Source: Devosia sp. 67-54 (GTDB taxonomy: Bacteria; Pseudomonadota; Alphaproteobacteria; Rhizobiales; Devosiaceae). From it: a stretch of DNA of 64,000 nucleotides. The notes below the pieces were generated by a model, which worked only from the letters and a program-made list of their open reading frames with translations, was not told the DNA's origin and made no database searches. The position numbers and the translations under genes were made by a program. The stretch covers positions 83,577 to 147,576 of the forward strand of contig NZ_MKVA01000001.1 in NCBI RefSeq assembly GCF_001899075.1, in the 5' to 3' direction. Below, in pieces: positions 56,263 through 63,994 of this stretch; positions within the stretch are counted from its first letter, which is position 1; the number at the start of each line of letters is the position of its first letter.

Positions 56263-56646
56263 ATGGCCGGCCGCGTCTATTTGACCCTCGAGGATGTGGT
56301 CTGGATCCATGATCAGCAACTCAGCCTCTACGGCGGCGCGGCCGGCGTGCGCGACCAGGGCCTGATCCTCTCCGCCTTGCTTCGCCCCCAGACGGGGTAC
56401 TACGCCGACCTGATCGAGGAGGCGGCGGCGCTGTGGGAAAGTCTCGCGATGAACCACGGCTTCGTCGACGGCAACAAGCGCGTCGCGTTTGCCAGCACGA
56501 TCCTGTTTCTCGAGGCCAACGGTGTCACGCCAGTGGGCAGCGAGGACGAATGGATCGAGTTCATCTACTCCAATCTCGAAGGCGGCACCTTCCGCAAGCC
56601 GGTCCTCGAGCACTGGCTGAATCAGCACGTTTCGCCGGCACGTTGA
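56263..56646 (+). CDS. doc: Doc-type toxin (death on curing, Fic superfamily)
   Basis: This 127-aa protein begins VYLTLEDVVWIHDQQLSLYG, then GVRDQGLILSALLRPQTGYY, and carries the active-site HGFVDGNKRVAFASTILFLE near residue 64. The Lys in the GNKR motif (instead of GNGR) marks Doc, which phosphorylates elongation factor Tu rather than adding AMP. It starts directly after the antitoxin stop. Its stop codon abuts the stop of the convergent ABC exporter with no spacing. Confidence 0.9.
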   Translation: MAGRVYLTLEDVVWIHDQQLSLYGGAAGVRDQGLILSALLRPQTGYYADLIEEAAALWESLAMNHGFVDGNKRVAFASTILFLEANGVTPVGSEDEWIEFIYSNLEGGTFRKPVLEHWLNQHVSPAR

Positions 56647-58545
56647 CTACTCCGCTGCCGGCAGGCCGCGTTTGACGAAGCCTTCGGGGTCGTTGGCGGC
56701 GGTGCGGGCGCGCTCTTCGGCTTCGGTGGCTTCGCGCTGGCGGGCCCACATCTGGGCGTAGAGGCCGTCGCGCAGCAGCAGCATCTGGTGCGTGCCGCGC
56801 TCGGCGATGAGGCCGTCGCGCAGGACGATGATCTCGTCGGCGTTGATGACGGTGGAGAGGCGGTGGGCGATCACCAGCGTGGTGCGGTCGCGGCTGACGA
56901 CGTCGAGCGCCTGCTTGATGTCCTGCTCGGTCTTGGTGTCGAGCGCCGAGGTCGCCTCGTCGAGGATGAGGATGGGCGGGCCCTTGAGGATGGTGCGGGC
57001 GATGGCGACGCGCTGCTTCTCGCCGCCCGAGAGTTTCAGGCCGCGCTCGCCCACCGGGGTGTCGTAGCCCTTGGGGAGCGAGGCGACGAAGTGGCCGATC
57101 TGGGCGGCGTCGGCGGCGGCCTTCACCTCGTCCATCGAGGCGGCGGGGCGGCCGTACTGGATGTTGTAGGCGATGGTGTCGTTGAACAGCACGGTGTCCT
57201 GCGGCACCATGCCGATCTGGGCGCGCAGACTCGCCTGCGTCACGTCGCGGATGTCCTGGCCGTCGATGGTGATGCGACCGGCGGTGACGTCGTAGAAGCG
57301 GTAGAGCAGCCGCGAGATGGTGGACTTGCCGGCGCCGGTGGGGCCGACGATGGCGGTGGTCTTGCCGGCCGGCACCTCGAAGCTGATGCCCTTGAGGATC
57401 TCGCGGTCGGGGTCGTAGTGGAAATGCACGTCCTCGAAGCGGATCACCGGGCCGCTGATCGTAAGGTCGGGCGCGCCGGGCCGGTCGGTGATCTCGGGGT
57501 CCTGGCCCAACAGCTTGAACATCTCCTCGATGTCGGTCAGCCCCTGGCGGATCTCGCGATAGACGAAGCCGATGAAGTTGAGCGGCCGGTAGATCTGCAT
57601 CAGGAAGGTGTTGAGCAGCACGAAATCGCCGATGGTCAGCGTCTTGTTGAGCACGCCCAGCACCGCCAGCACGCCGATGACGATGACGCCGGCGTAGAAG
57701 ATCACCGCCTGGCCGAAATTGAGGAAGCCCAGCGAGGTCCAGATGCGGATGGCGGAGCGCTCGTACTTTTCCATCGAGCGGTCGAAGCGCTCGGCTTCCA
57801 TCTTCTCGTTGGCGAAATACTTCACCGTCTCGAAATTGAGCAGGCTGTCGACGGCCTTGGAATTGGCGTCGGTGTCGCTCTCGTTCATGTCGCGGCGGAT
57901 GGAGATGCGCCAGTTGCTCGCCCTGATGGTGAACCACAGATAGAGCCAGATGGTGACGATCATCACGCCGAGATAGCTGACACCGAACATCACCACGAAG
58001 ATCACCGAGGTGACGGCGAACTCGACCAGCGTCGGGGCGATGTTGAGCACCATGAAGCGCACGATGGTCTCGATGCCCTTGGTGCCGCGCTCGATGATGC
58101 GGCTCAGCCCGCCGGTGCGGCGCGCCAGATGGAAGCGCAGCGACAGCCGGTGCAGATGCTCGAAGGTCTGGAAGGCCAGCCGGCGCACGGCGTGCTGGCC
58201 GACGCTGGCGAACATGATGTCGCGCACCTGCTGGAAGCCGGCGTCGACGACGTTGCCGACGCCATAGGCCACCACGAGCACCACCGGCACGGCGATGCCC
58301 ATCACCAGCGCCTCGTTGCCCTGCGCCGCCTTGCCGAGGCCGTCGATGATGCCCTTGTAGGCGAAGGGGATGAGGGTGGTCGCAACCTTGCTGACCAGCA
58401 GCGCGGCGATGGCGAGGATGACGCGCAGCTTCAGATCGGGGCGGCCGGGCGGCCACATATAGGTCCACAGATGCATCGCCGTGGAGAGCAGCGAGCCCTC
58501 CGCGGAAAGCGCCGCGGCCTTTTTCTCAGGAGCGGGAGAGGCCAT
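56647..58545 (-). CDS. Atm1-type ABC exporter (ABCB7/HMT1-like, heavy-metal/thiol)
   Basis: This 632-aa half-transporter starts at ATG 58545; in-frame upstream sequence is shadow. Six membrane helices include PFAYKGIIDGLGKAAQGNEA and FHLARRTGGLSRIIERGTKG, the latter with the TGGLSR motif typical of Atm1. FAVTSVIFVVMFGVSYLGVM and NFETVKYFANEKMEAERFDR match Atm1 as well. The nucleotide-binding domain has Walker A GPTGAGKST, signature LSGGEKQRVAIARTIL and Walker B ILILDEATSALD. It exports glutathione-metal conjugates or related thiols. It follows the ArsR regulator, overlapping by one base. Confidence 0.92.
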   Translation of the reverse strand: MASPAPEKKAAALSAEGSLLSTAMHLWTYMWPPGRPDLKLRVILAIAALLVSKVATTLIPFAYKGIIDGLGKAAQGNEALVMGIAVPVVLVVAYGVGNVVDAGFQQVRDIMFASVGQHAVRRLAFQTFEHLHRLSLRFHLARRTGGLSRIIERGTKGIETIVRFMVLNIAPTLVEFAVTSVIFVVMFGVSYLGVMIVTIWLYLWFTIRASNWRISIRRDMNESDTDANSKAVDSLLNFETVKYFANEKMEAERFDRSMEKYERSAIRIWTSLGFLNFGQAVIFYAGVIVIGVLAVLGVLNKTLTIGDFVLLNTFLMQIYRPLNFIGFVYREIRQGLTDIEEMFKLLGQDPEITDRPGAPDLTISGPVIRFEDVHFHYDPDREILKGISFEVPAGKTTAIVGPTGAGKSTISRLLYRFYDVTAGRITIDGQDIRDVTQASLRAQIGMVPQDTVLFNDTIAYNIQYGRPAASMDEVKAAADAAQIGHFVASLPKGYDTPVGERGLKLSGGEKQRVAIARTILKGPPILILDEATSALDTKTEQDIKQALDVVSRDRTTLVIAHRLSTVINADEIIVLRDGLIAERGTHQMLLLRDGLYAQMWARQREATEAEERARTAANDPEGFVKRGLPAAE

Positions 58546-58895
58546 CAGGCCGGCTCGACTTCCGTGCTGCGCGGCACAGCGGGGGGACGCTCGCCCGAAA
58601 GGCCGGAGAACAGGCCGGAGAAGGCGCCGTTCAGCGCCTCCAGCCGCGCCGCATTCAGCGAATAGCAGTTGCGCGTGCCCTTGGGGCTGCGCTCGACCAG
58701 CCCGGCGTCGAGCAACACCTTGATGTGCTGGCTGACGGTCGACTGCGCCAGCGGCAGGCACTCGGTGACGTCGGTGCAGCAGCAATCGTGCTGCGCCTTT
58801 TCGGCGAGGATGCGCAGGATCGACAGGCGCACCGGGTGGCCCAGCGCGCGCATCACATCGGCGAATTCCTCGTCCTGCATGTTGTTCATCGCCAT
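58545..58895 (-). CDS. ArsR-family metalloregulator
   Basis: This 116-aa winged-helix repressor shows MRALGHPVRLSILRILAEKA, then HDCCCTDVTECLPLAQSTVS, where C38-C39-C40 and C46 lie at the recognition-helix entry as in arsenic- or metal-sensing ArsR proteins, and QHIKVLLDAGLVERSPKGTR. Metal or thiol binding at these cysteines would release the DNA. The stop overlaps the start of the Atm1-type exporter (TGATG), so it should control that gene. Confidence 0.9.
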   Translation of the reverse strand: MAMNNMQDEEFADVMRALGHPVRLSILRILAEKAQHDCCCTDVTECLPLAQSTVSQHIKVLLDAGLVERSPKGTRNCYSLNAARLEALNGAFSGLFSGLSGERPPAVPRSTEVEPA

Positions 58896-58933
58896 TTACC
58901 GATAGAAGAAGCTCGCGCCGCGCGCAAGGCTGA

Positions 58934-59968
58934 TCAACGCACCTCAAGCGTGGCGAATGACGAATTCTCGCCGGTGTTGGGCGGCGGCAGCACGATGACG
59001 TTGGGATAGCGCGGATCGGCCCTGAGCACGCGCCGGGGCCCGACGCGCGGCGGCGCGGCGGCGGCGGCATGCGGCGGACGCGGCTTCGCCACCGGCCTCG
59101 GGACGATCGGCGAGGGGGATGCGGGCAGCGCCGATGGCGCCGGCACGGGCGGCGGCGGCACGGCTGCCGGAGGCTCGAGCGCCGCCTCGAGGGCGGCGGC
59201 GCCGTGGCGGGCGGGCGCGCCGCCGATGCTGCCGGTGAGCAGCGCGACGCCGGGGACGACGACAGGCGCGGCGGCCGCGCCGGCGCCGGTGCCGGGCGTG
59301 CCGAGACCGCCGAGGGCGATGGCGCCCTGCGGCGCGGCAAGGGCCACGGCGGCGGAGCTGTCGGCGAGGCCGGGGCCTGCCCGGCCGCCCGCCTCGACGC
59401 CGCGCGGCGCGGCGCTGAGGCTCGCAAGGCCAGTGTCGGCGCGAGCGGTGACGGCGCCGGTCGCGGCAAGCCGCCCGGCCGGTTCGACCAGCGCAATTTC
59501 GGCCGCCGGGTCGGCGGCGGCGGACGAAGTGCGGCCATTGGCCGTGAGGCTGCCGCCGGGGCGGGCGACGGCAACATCCCCCTGCACCGTCGGTGGCGCG
59601 CCGAGCCCGCCGGTGGCGCCGACGGTGCCCATGGGCGCGACGAGCGCGGCCGCACCCATCGAGGCCGGCGGCTCGTATTCGGTGGCATTGGCCTCGAGCC
59701 AGCCCTGCGGGCGGGCGTCGGCCAGCGTCGGCGGCGCGGCGGGGGCGGGCAGTTCCGGGGCGGCGACGGGCGCCGGCGGCGGCGCGGGCACGCGCTGGCG
59801 TAGCCCGCTCTGCTCGAATTTCGCCCTGAGGCAGGCGCCGAAGCCGTCGGCCTGGCGGCTGCAATCGAGGATCGACGGCCCCGCCAGAATCCCGCCGGCG
59901 ACCAGCAGGGTCGCGCACGCAACCCCGATGGTCAGCGATACCGATGCGGCAGCGCGCGATCCGGCCAA
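58934..59968 (-). CDS. Membrane-anchored Pro/Ala-rich protein with 25-residue repeats
   Basis: This 344-aa protein starts with TTG 59968 after a GGGGG-containing region. An N-terminal signal anchor (LTIGVACATLLVAGGILAG) precedes a two-Cys segment DCSRQADGFGACLRAKFEQ, a Pro/Ala linker and a repeat region at residues 82-250. The repeat unit is about 25 residues and reads roughly V-A-L-x-x-P-x-G-x-L-x-A-x-G, with starts near 82, 107, 132, 158, 182 and 208. A basic, Pro-rich C-terminus follows (PRPVAKPRPPHAAA), ending YPNVIVLPPPNTGENSSFAT. I do not recognise the family. The repeats and start favour a real gene over the antisense frames. Confidence 0.65.
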   Translation of the reverse strand: MAGSRAAASVSLTIGVACATLLVAGGILAGPSILDCSRQADGFGACLRAKFEQSGLRQRVPAPPPAPVAAPELPAPAAPPTLADARPQGWLEANATEYEPPASMGAAALVAPMGTVGATGGLGAPPTVQGDVAVARPGGSLTANGRTSSAAADPAAEIALVEPAGRLAATGAVTARADTGLASLSAAPRGVEAGGRAGPGLADSSAAVALAAPQGAIALGGLGTPGTGAGAAAAPVVVPGVALLTGSIGGAPARHGAAALEAALEPPAAVPPPPVPAPSALPASPSPIVPRPVAKPRPPHAAAAAPPRVGPRRVLRADPRYPNVIVLPPPNTGENSSFATLEVR

Positions 59969-60076
59969 AGCCTGTTTCCCCCTGCGGGCCAGCGTAGAAT
60001 ATCTGGAGTTTTATGCAAACAGCGGCGTTTTGAGGGCCGGGGGGTGAGGCGGGGTGACACGGACCGGCGGTGACTG

Positions 60077-60380
60077 CGGCCCCCACCCCCGGCCCCTCCC
60101 CGCAAGGGGGAGGGGGGCGATGGAGCCGCTAGCGCCCCGCCCGCTTGCCAGGCGCGCGACCTCTCCCCCGAGGGGGAGAGGTGAGGCCGGGCTGATGGAT
60201 GCGGCCCCCACCCCCGGCCCCTCCCCGCAAGGGGGAGGGGGGCGATGGAGCCGCTAGCCCCCCGCCCGCTTGCCAGGCGCGCGACCTCTCCCCCGAGGGG
60301 GAGAGGTGAGGCCGGGGCTGGTGGCTGAGGCCCCCACCCCCGGCCCCTCCCCGCAAGGGGGAGGGGGGCGATGGAGCCGT
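60077..60380. repeat. Tandem intergenic repeats with hairpins, about 125-bp period
   Basis: CCCCCACCCCC-starting units begin at 60080, 60205 and 60331. Each holds a hairpin CCCTCCCC-GCAA-GGGGGAGGG and a block with GATGGAGCCG; the first two also carry CTCTCCCC-CGAG-GGGGAGAG. The third unit is partial. Such palindromic GC-rich elements are common between genes in Hyphomicrobiales. They lie downstream of the cimA stop and may affect mRNA ends. Confidence 0.75.
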
Positions 60381-60492
60381 TGGCGCAAGCGATGCAGTCG
60401 GGCTCGCCTCCCCGACGCAGGCGCGATGGGAGAGTTGGGTCCCAGCTTTCGCCGCGATGCATGTGGGAGAGCGGGCGGTCCCCTGCCCCGCT

Positions 60493-62085
60493 CTATGCCG
60501 GCACGCCGGCCTTGAGCAGCTTGTAGGTGATGGATTCGTAGAGGGCGGCGAAGGAGGCGTCGATGATGTTGGCGCTGACCCCGATGGTGCTCCAGCGCTC
60601 GCCGGTGCTGTCGCGGCTTTCGACCAGCACACGGGTGACCGCGCCCGTGCCGCCGTCGAGGATACGCACCTTGAAGTCGACCAACTCGAGATCGGCGATC
60701 TCGGCCGAGAACTTGCCGAGGTCCTTGCGCAGCGCCAGATCGAGGGCGTTGACCGGGCCGTTGCCTTCGGCCACCGACATCAGCCGCTCGCCGTCGACGA
60801 CGATCTTGACCACCGCCTCGGTGACGTTGACCTGCTGGCCGCGGGCATTGTGACGGCGTTCTACCGAGGCGCGGTAGCTCTCGACGTCGAAGAAGGTCGG
60901 CAGCGTGCCCAGCACGTCGCGTGCCAGGATGACGAAGGAGGCCTCGGCGCCGTCGTAGGAATAGCCCCTCGCCTCGCGCTCCTTGACGGTGCGCAGCAGC
61001 TTTTCGAGCTGCGGATCGTCCTTCTCCAGCACGATGCCGTTGCGCCTCAGCGCCGTCAGCAGGTTGGACTTGCCGGCCTGCTGGCTGACCATGACATTGC
61101 GCTCGTTGCCGACGCTTTCGGGCGGCACGTGCTCGTAGGTCGCGGGGTCCTTGGCGATGGCGGAAGCGTGGATGCCGGCCTTGGTGGCGAAGGCCGAGGC
61201 GCCGACATAGGGCGCCTGCCGGTCGGAAGCGCGGTTGAGCAGGTCGTCGAAGGCGCGGCTGACGCGGGTGAGCTCGCGCAATTGCTCGGGCGTCACGCCG
61301 GTTTCGAGCGTGTCGGCGAACACCGGCTTCAGGAGCAGCGTGGGGATGAGGGTCACGAGATTGGCGTTGCCGCAGCGCTCGCCGATGCCGTTGAGCGTGC
61401 CCTGGATCTGGCGCACGCCGGCGCGCACCGCGGCCAGCGAATTGGCGACGGCCTGGCCGGTGTCGTCATGGGCGTGGATGCCGAGGCGGGATTTGTCGAC
61501 CGGCAGGGCGGCGACGATGGCCTCGACCTCGGACGGCATGGTGCCGCCATTGGTGTCGCACAGCACCACCCAGCGCGCCCCGGCGGCGAGCGCCGTCTCA
61601 ACGAAGCTCAGCGTGTAGGCCGGGTTGGCCTTGTAGCCGTCGAAGAAATGCTCGCAATCGACCAGCGTTTCCTTGCCGGCGGCGACGGCGGCCTGCACGG
61701 TCTCGCGCAGGTTCCGGAGGTTTTCCTCGGGCGTGGTGCCGCCCAGCGTCAGCTTCACCTGATATTCGGACGATTTGCCGACGAAGCAGACGGCGGACGC
61801 GGCGGAGTGGATGGTCGCCTGAACGCCGGGGTCGTTGCCGACCGAGCGGCCGGACCGCCTGGTCATGCCGAAGGCGGTGAAGGTGGCGCGGCGGGTGCGC
61901 GGCTCGGCGAAGAACGCGTCGTCGACGACGTTGGCGCCGGGATAGCCGCCCTCGATGTAGTCGACCCCGATCTCCTCGAGCAGGCCGGCGATGCGGATCT
62001 TGTCCTCGAGCGAGAACTCGATGCCGGCGGTCTGCGCGCCGTCCCTGAGGGTGGTGTCGAACAGATACAGGCGGTCCTTGCGCAT
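60493..62085 (-). CDS. cimA: (R)-citramalate synthase
   Basis: This 530-aa protein starts at ATG 62085 (GTG 62088 also possible). LYLFDTTLRDGAQTAGIEF at the N-terminus, HAHDDTGQAVANSLAAVRAG, LNGIGERCGNANLVTLIPT and the C-terminal LeuA dimerisation/allosteric domain (GEGNGPVNALDLALRKDLG-type wording, here VAEGNGPVNALDLALRKDL) match the longer CimA subgroup. It condenses pyruvate with acetyl-CoA to citramalate, feeding isoleucine synthesis. It is the last gene of a minus-strand run starting at the VOC gene. Confidence 0.92.
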   Translation of the reverse strand: MRKDRLYLFDTTLRDGAQTAGIEFSLEDKIRIAGLLEEIGVDYIEGGYPGANVVDDAFFAEPRTRRATFTAFGMTRRSGRSVGNDPGVQATIHSAASAVCFVGKSSEYQVKLTLGGTTPEENLRNLRETVQAAVAAGKETLVDCEHFFDGYKANPAYTLSFVETALAAGARWVVLCDTNGGTMPSEVEAIVAALPVDKSRLGIHAHDDTGQAVANSLAAVRAGVRQIQGTLNGIGERCGNANLVTLIPTLLLKPVFADTLETGVTPEQLRELTRVSRAFDDLLNRASDRQAPYVGASAFATKAGIHASAIAKDPATYEHVPPESVGNERNVMVSQQAGKSNLLTALRRNGIVLEKDDPQLEKLLRTVKEREARGYSYDGAEASFVILARDVLGTLPTFFDVESYRASVERRHNARGQQVNVTEAVVKIVVDGERLMSVAEGNGPVNALDLALRKDLGKFSAEIADLELVDFKVRILDGGTGAVTRVLVESRDSTGERWSTIGVSANIIDASFAALYESITYKLLKAGVPA

Positions 62086-62096
62086 CACGCGATACT

Positions 62097-62612
62097 CTAT
62101 GGGCGCTGGCCGCCCGGGCGGGGCGTCCAGCGGTCGGTGTCGTGGTCGGGGTGCTGGTGGTTGCCGGCGCGGATGGCGACGGCCTCGTCGGTCATCGCTT
62201 CCTCGGTGGTGCCGGTCTGCTCGACTTCGCCGAGGTGGAACAGCGAGGGGTGCTTGCCCTCATTGCCCATCTGGTACCACAGCGCGATGCGGTGCGGCTC
62301 GTCGAAGGCGCCGATCGACATGGAGACGTGCGGGCCGCCGAGCGCGCGGTAGTAGAGCGAGGTTCCGCAATTGGCGCAGAAGCCGCGTGCCGCCTGGTCG
62401 GAGCTGTTGAACTCGGCGGGCTTGCCGCGGGTCCAGGTGAGGTGTTCGTGGCGGACGCCGACGAGGGCGGCGAAGAGGTTGCCGGTCGCCTTCTGGCACA
62501 TGCGACAATAGCACACGTGCGGGTTGTCGCGCAGCGCCAGCGCGTGGAAGCGGATGGCGCCGCACTGGCAGCCGCCACTGAACGGGCCCGCGGGCATCTG
62601 GCGTTCGGTCAT
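62097..62612 (-). CDS. GFA-family protein, copy 1 (zinc-binding)
   Basis: This 171-aa protein starts at ATG 62612 behind a strong GGAGGTG. It has the GFA (glutathione-dependent formaldehyde-activating) cysteine pattern GGCQCGAIRFHALALRDNPH, CYCRMCQKATGNLFAALVG and RGFCANCGTSLYYRALGGP. The family uses Cys-bound zinc; most members have unknown substrates. It is one of three tandem copies; the tail ends HQHPDHDTDRW, shared by all three. It lies 11 bp before cimA. Confidence 0.9.
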   Translation of the reverse strand: MTERQMPAGPFSGGCQCGAIRFHALALRDNPHVCYCRMCQKATGNLFAALVGVRHEHLTWTRGKPAEFNSSDQAARGFCANCGTSLYYRALGGPHVSMSIGAFDEPHRIALWYQMGNEGKHPSLFHLGEVEQTGTTEEAMTDEAVAIRAGNHQHPDHDTDRWTPRPGGQRP

Positions 62613-63088
62613 CTTTCACCTCCGGGGGGCCAGGTTTCGGTATCCTGGTCGGGATGCTGGAAGGAGCGCAGGATGGCGAGGATGTCGCGTTCCTCGTCGG
62701 TGGTGCCCAGCGGCTCCGCGGTCAGCTCGTCGGCGTGGCCGACGACGGGGTGGCGGTTGTCGCGCGCCAGCTCGCCGGTGGGCACGATCCGGTTCGGCCG
62801 GTCGAACGAGCCGATGGTGATGGCGGGGGTGTTGTCGCCCCATTGGTAGGTCAGCGGCGTGCCGCACTGGTTGCAGAAGCCGCGCTGCACCTTCAGCGAC
62901 GAGCGGAACAGGCTCGGCCGGCCGCGCGTCCATTGCACCGGGGCGTCGAACTCCGCCCAGGCGCCGAAGACGTTGCCCAGCGCCTTCTGGCACATGCGGC
63001 AATTGCAGATGGAGGCGTGGCGCAACGGGCCGGCGACGCGGTAGCGCACCGCGCCGCACTGGCAGCCGCCGGTGTAGAAATCGCTCAC
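62609..63088 (-). CDS. GFA-family protein, copy 2
   Basis: The GTG start at 63088 overlaps the stop of copy 3 (GTGA), giving 159 aa. TGGCQCGAVRYRVAGPLRHA, ICNCRMCQKALGNVFGAWAE and RGFCNQCGTPLTYQWGDNTP hold the zinc cysteines. The tail QHPDQDTETWPP repeats the shared ending. Its stop overlaps the copy 1 start (ATGA). Longer frames upstream are shadow of copy 3. Confidence 0.88.
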   Translation of the reverse strand: MSDFYTGGCQCGAVRYRVAGPLRHASICNCRMCQKALGNVFGAWAEFDAPVQWTRGRPSLFRSSLKVQRGFCNQCGTPLTYQWGDNTPAITIGSFDRPNRIVPTGELARDNRHPVVGHADELTAEPLGTTDEERDILAILRSFQHPDQDTETWPPGGER

Positions 63089-63561
63089 GCGGCAAAGCCC
63101 TCCCGGGGCGGCCAGGTGTCGGTGTCGTGGTCGGGATGCTGGTGGCTGACGATCGTGGCGTTGTGCGCGAGCTCCTTGTCGGCATCGGGCTGCGGCGGCA
63201 GCGCGGCGAGGGTGTCGAACAGCGGCAGCCGGTCGCGCCGGTTGAACTGGACGACCGGCGCCGCCAGCATCGGATCGTCGAAGGCGCCGACCGCGAGCTC
63301 GATCCCGCCATCGTCGTCGACGCCGCCGAGCGGCGTTCCACACGCGCCGCAGAAGCCGCGCCGCCATTTGTTGGACGAGCGGAAATATTTCGGCGCGCCA
63401 CGCGTCCACTCGACCTCGTAGGCCGTCACCAGCGGGCCGAAGAACGAGCCGAACGCCTTCTGGCACATGCGGCAATGGCAGATGGCGGAGCGGCCGAGCC
63501 GCCCGGCGCGAAAGCGCACCGCGCCGCACTGGCAGCCGCCGGTCAACTCAGGCTGGGGCAT
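63085..63561 (-). CDS. GFA-family protein, copy 3
   Basis: The ATG at 63561 gives 158 aa. TGGCQCGAVRFRAGRLGRSA, ICHCRMCQKAFGSFFGPLVT and RGFCGACGTPLGGVDDDGGI are the zinc-binding blocks, and HQHPDHDTDTWPP is the shared tail. Its start lies inside the 3' end of the VOC gene (14-bp overlap). It may have diverged to a different small substrate from copies 1 and 2. Confidence 0.88.
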   Translation of the reverse strand: MPQPELTGGCQCGAVRFRAGRLGRSAICHCRMCQKAFGSFFGPLVTAYEVEWTRGAPKYFRSSNKWRRGFCGACGTPLGGVDDDGGIELAVGAFDDPMLAAPVVQFNRRDRLPLFDTLAALPPQPDADKELAHNATIVSHQHPDHDTDTWPPREGFAA

Positions 63562-63913
63562 GGCAGACCGCTTCGATGTTGTGGCCATCCGGATCGAGGA
63601 CGAAGGCGCCGTAGTAGTTCTGGTGGTATTCCGGGCGCAGGCCGGGCTTGCCGTTGTCCTTGCCGCCGGCGGCGATGGCGGCGGCGTAGAACTCATCCAC
63701 CAGCTTGCGGCTGTCGGCGCGGAACGCCAGGTGCACGTGGCCCGGGTTGCCGGCCGAAATCCACAGGAACGGGAAGTCGGCGCCCATGCCGACGACGTCG
63801 CCGAAATCGTTGAGGATTTTCAGGCCGAGCGGCGCGAGCGCGGCGGCGTAGAAGGCTTTCGATTTGGCGAAATCGCCGGCGTTGAGGCCGATGTGGTCGA
63901 CGGTGGTGGTCAT
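63548..63913 (-). CDS. VOC-superfamily (glyoxalase-like) protein
   Basis: This 121-aa protein starts at ATG 63913 behind AAGGAGA. TVDHIGLNAGDFAKSKAFYA, GHVHLAFRADSRKLVDEFY and YYGAFVLDPDGHNIEAVCH show the paired beta-alpha-beta-beta-beta units and the metal ligands (H, E) of vicinal-oxygen-chelate enzymes. It could act on a glutathione or aldehyde adduct, which would fit the GFA neighbours. It is the first gene of the VOC-GFA-GFA-GFA-cimA run. Confidence 0.85.
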   Translation of the reverse strand: MTTTVDHIGLNAGDFAKSKAFYAAALAPLGLKILNDFGDVVGMGADFPFLWISAGNPGHVHLAFRADSRKLVDEFYAAAIAAGGKDNGKPGLRPEYHQNYYGAFVLDPDGHNIEAVCHAPA

Positions 63914-63940
63914 GGCTTGATCTCCTTGGCTAGACGGCGG

Positions 63941-63980
63941 TGGATGCGGCCCCCACCCCCGGCCCCTCCCCGCAAGGGGG
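63941..63980. repeat. Interrupted copy of the intergenic hairpin repeat
   Basis: The sequence TGGATGCGGC followed by CCCCCACCCCC matches the start of the units at 60080-60331, including TCCCCGCAAGGGGG, but it stops matching at 63981 in the right arm of the hairpin. Confidence 0.7.
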
Positions 63981-63994
63981 CAGTGTTTACACTG
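63981..63994. other. Inverted repeat CAGTGT/ACACTG at the window edge
   Basis: CAGTGT TT ACACTG starts exactly where the intergenic repeat breaks off. It could be the terminal inverted repeat of a mobile element that lies outside the window. Confidence 0.3.

Noticed and set aside
60054..60380. CRISPR array at the tandem repeats
   Set aside because: The period is about 125 bp with conserved content throughout and no short repeat/spacer alternation.
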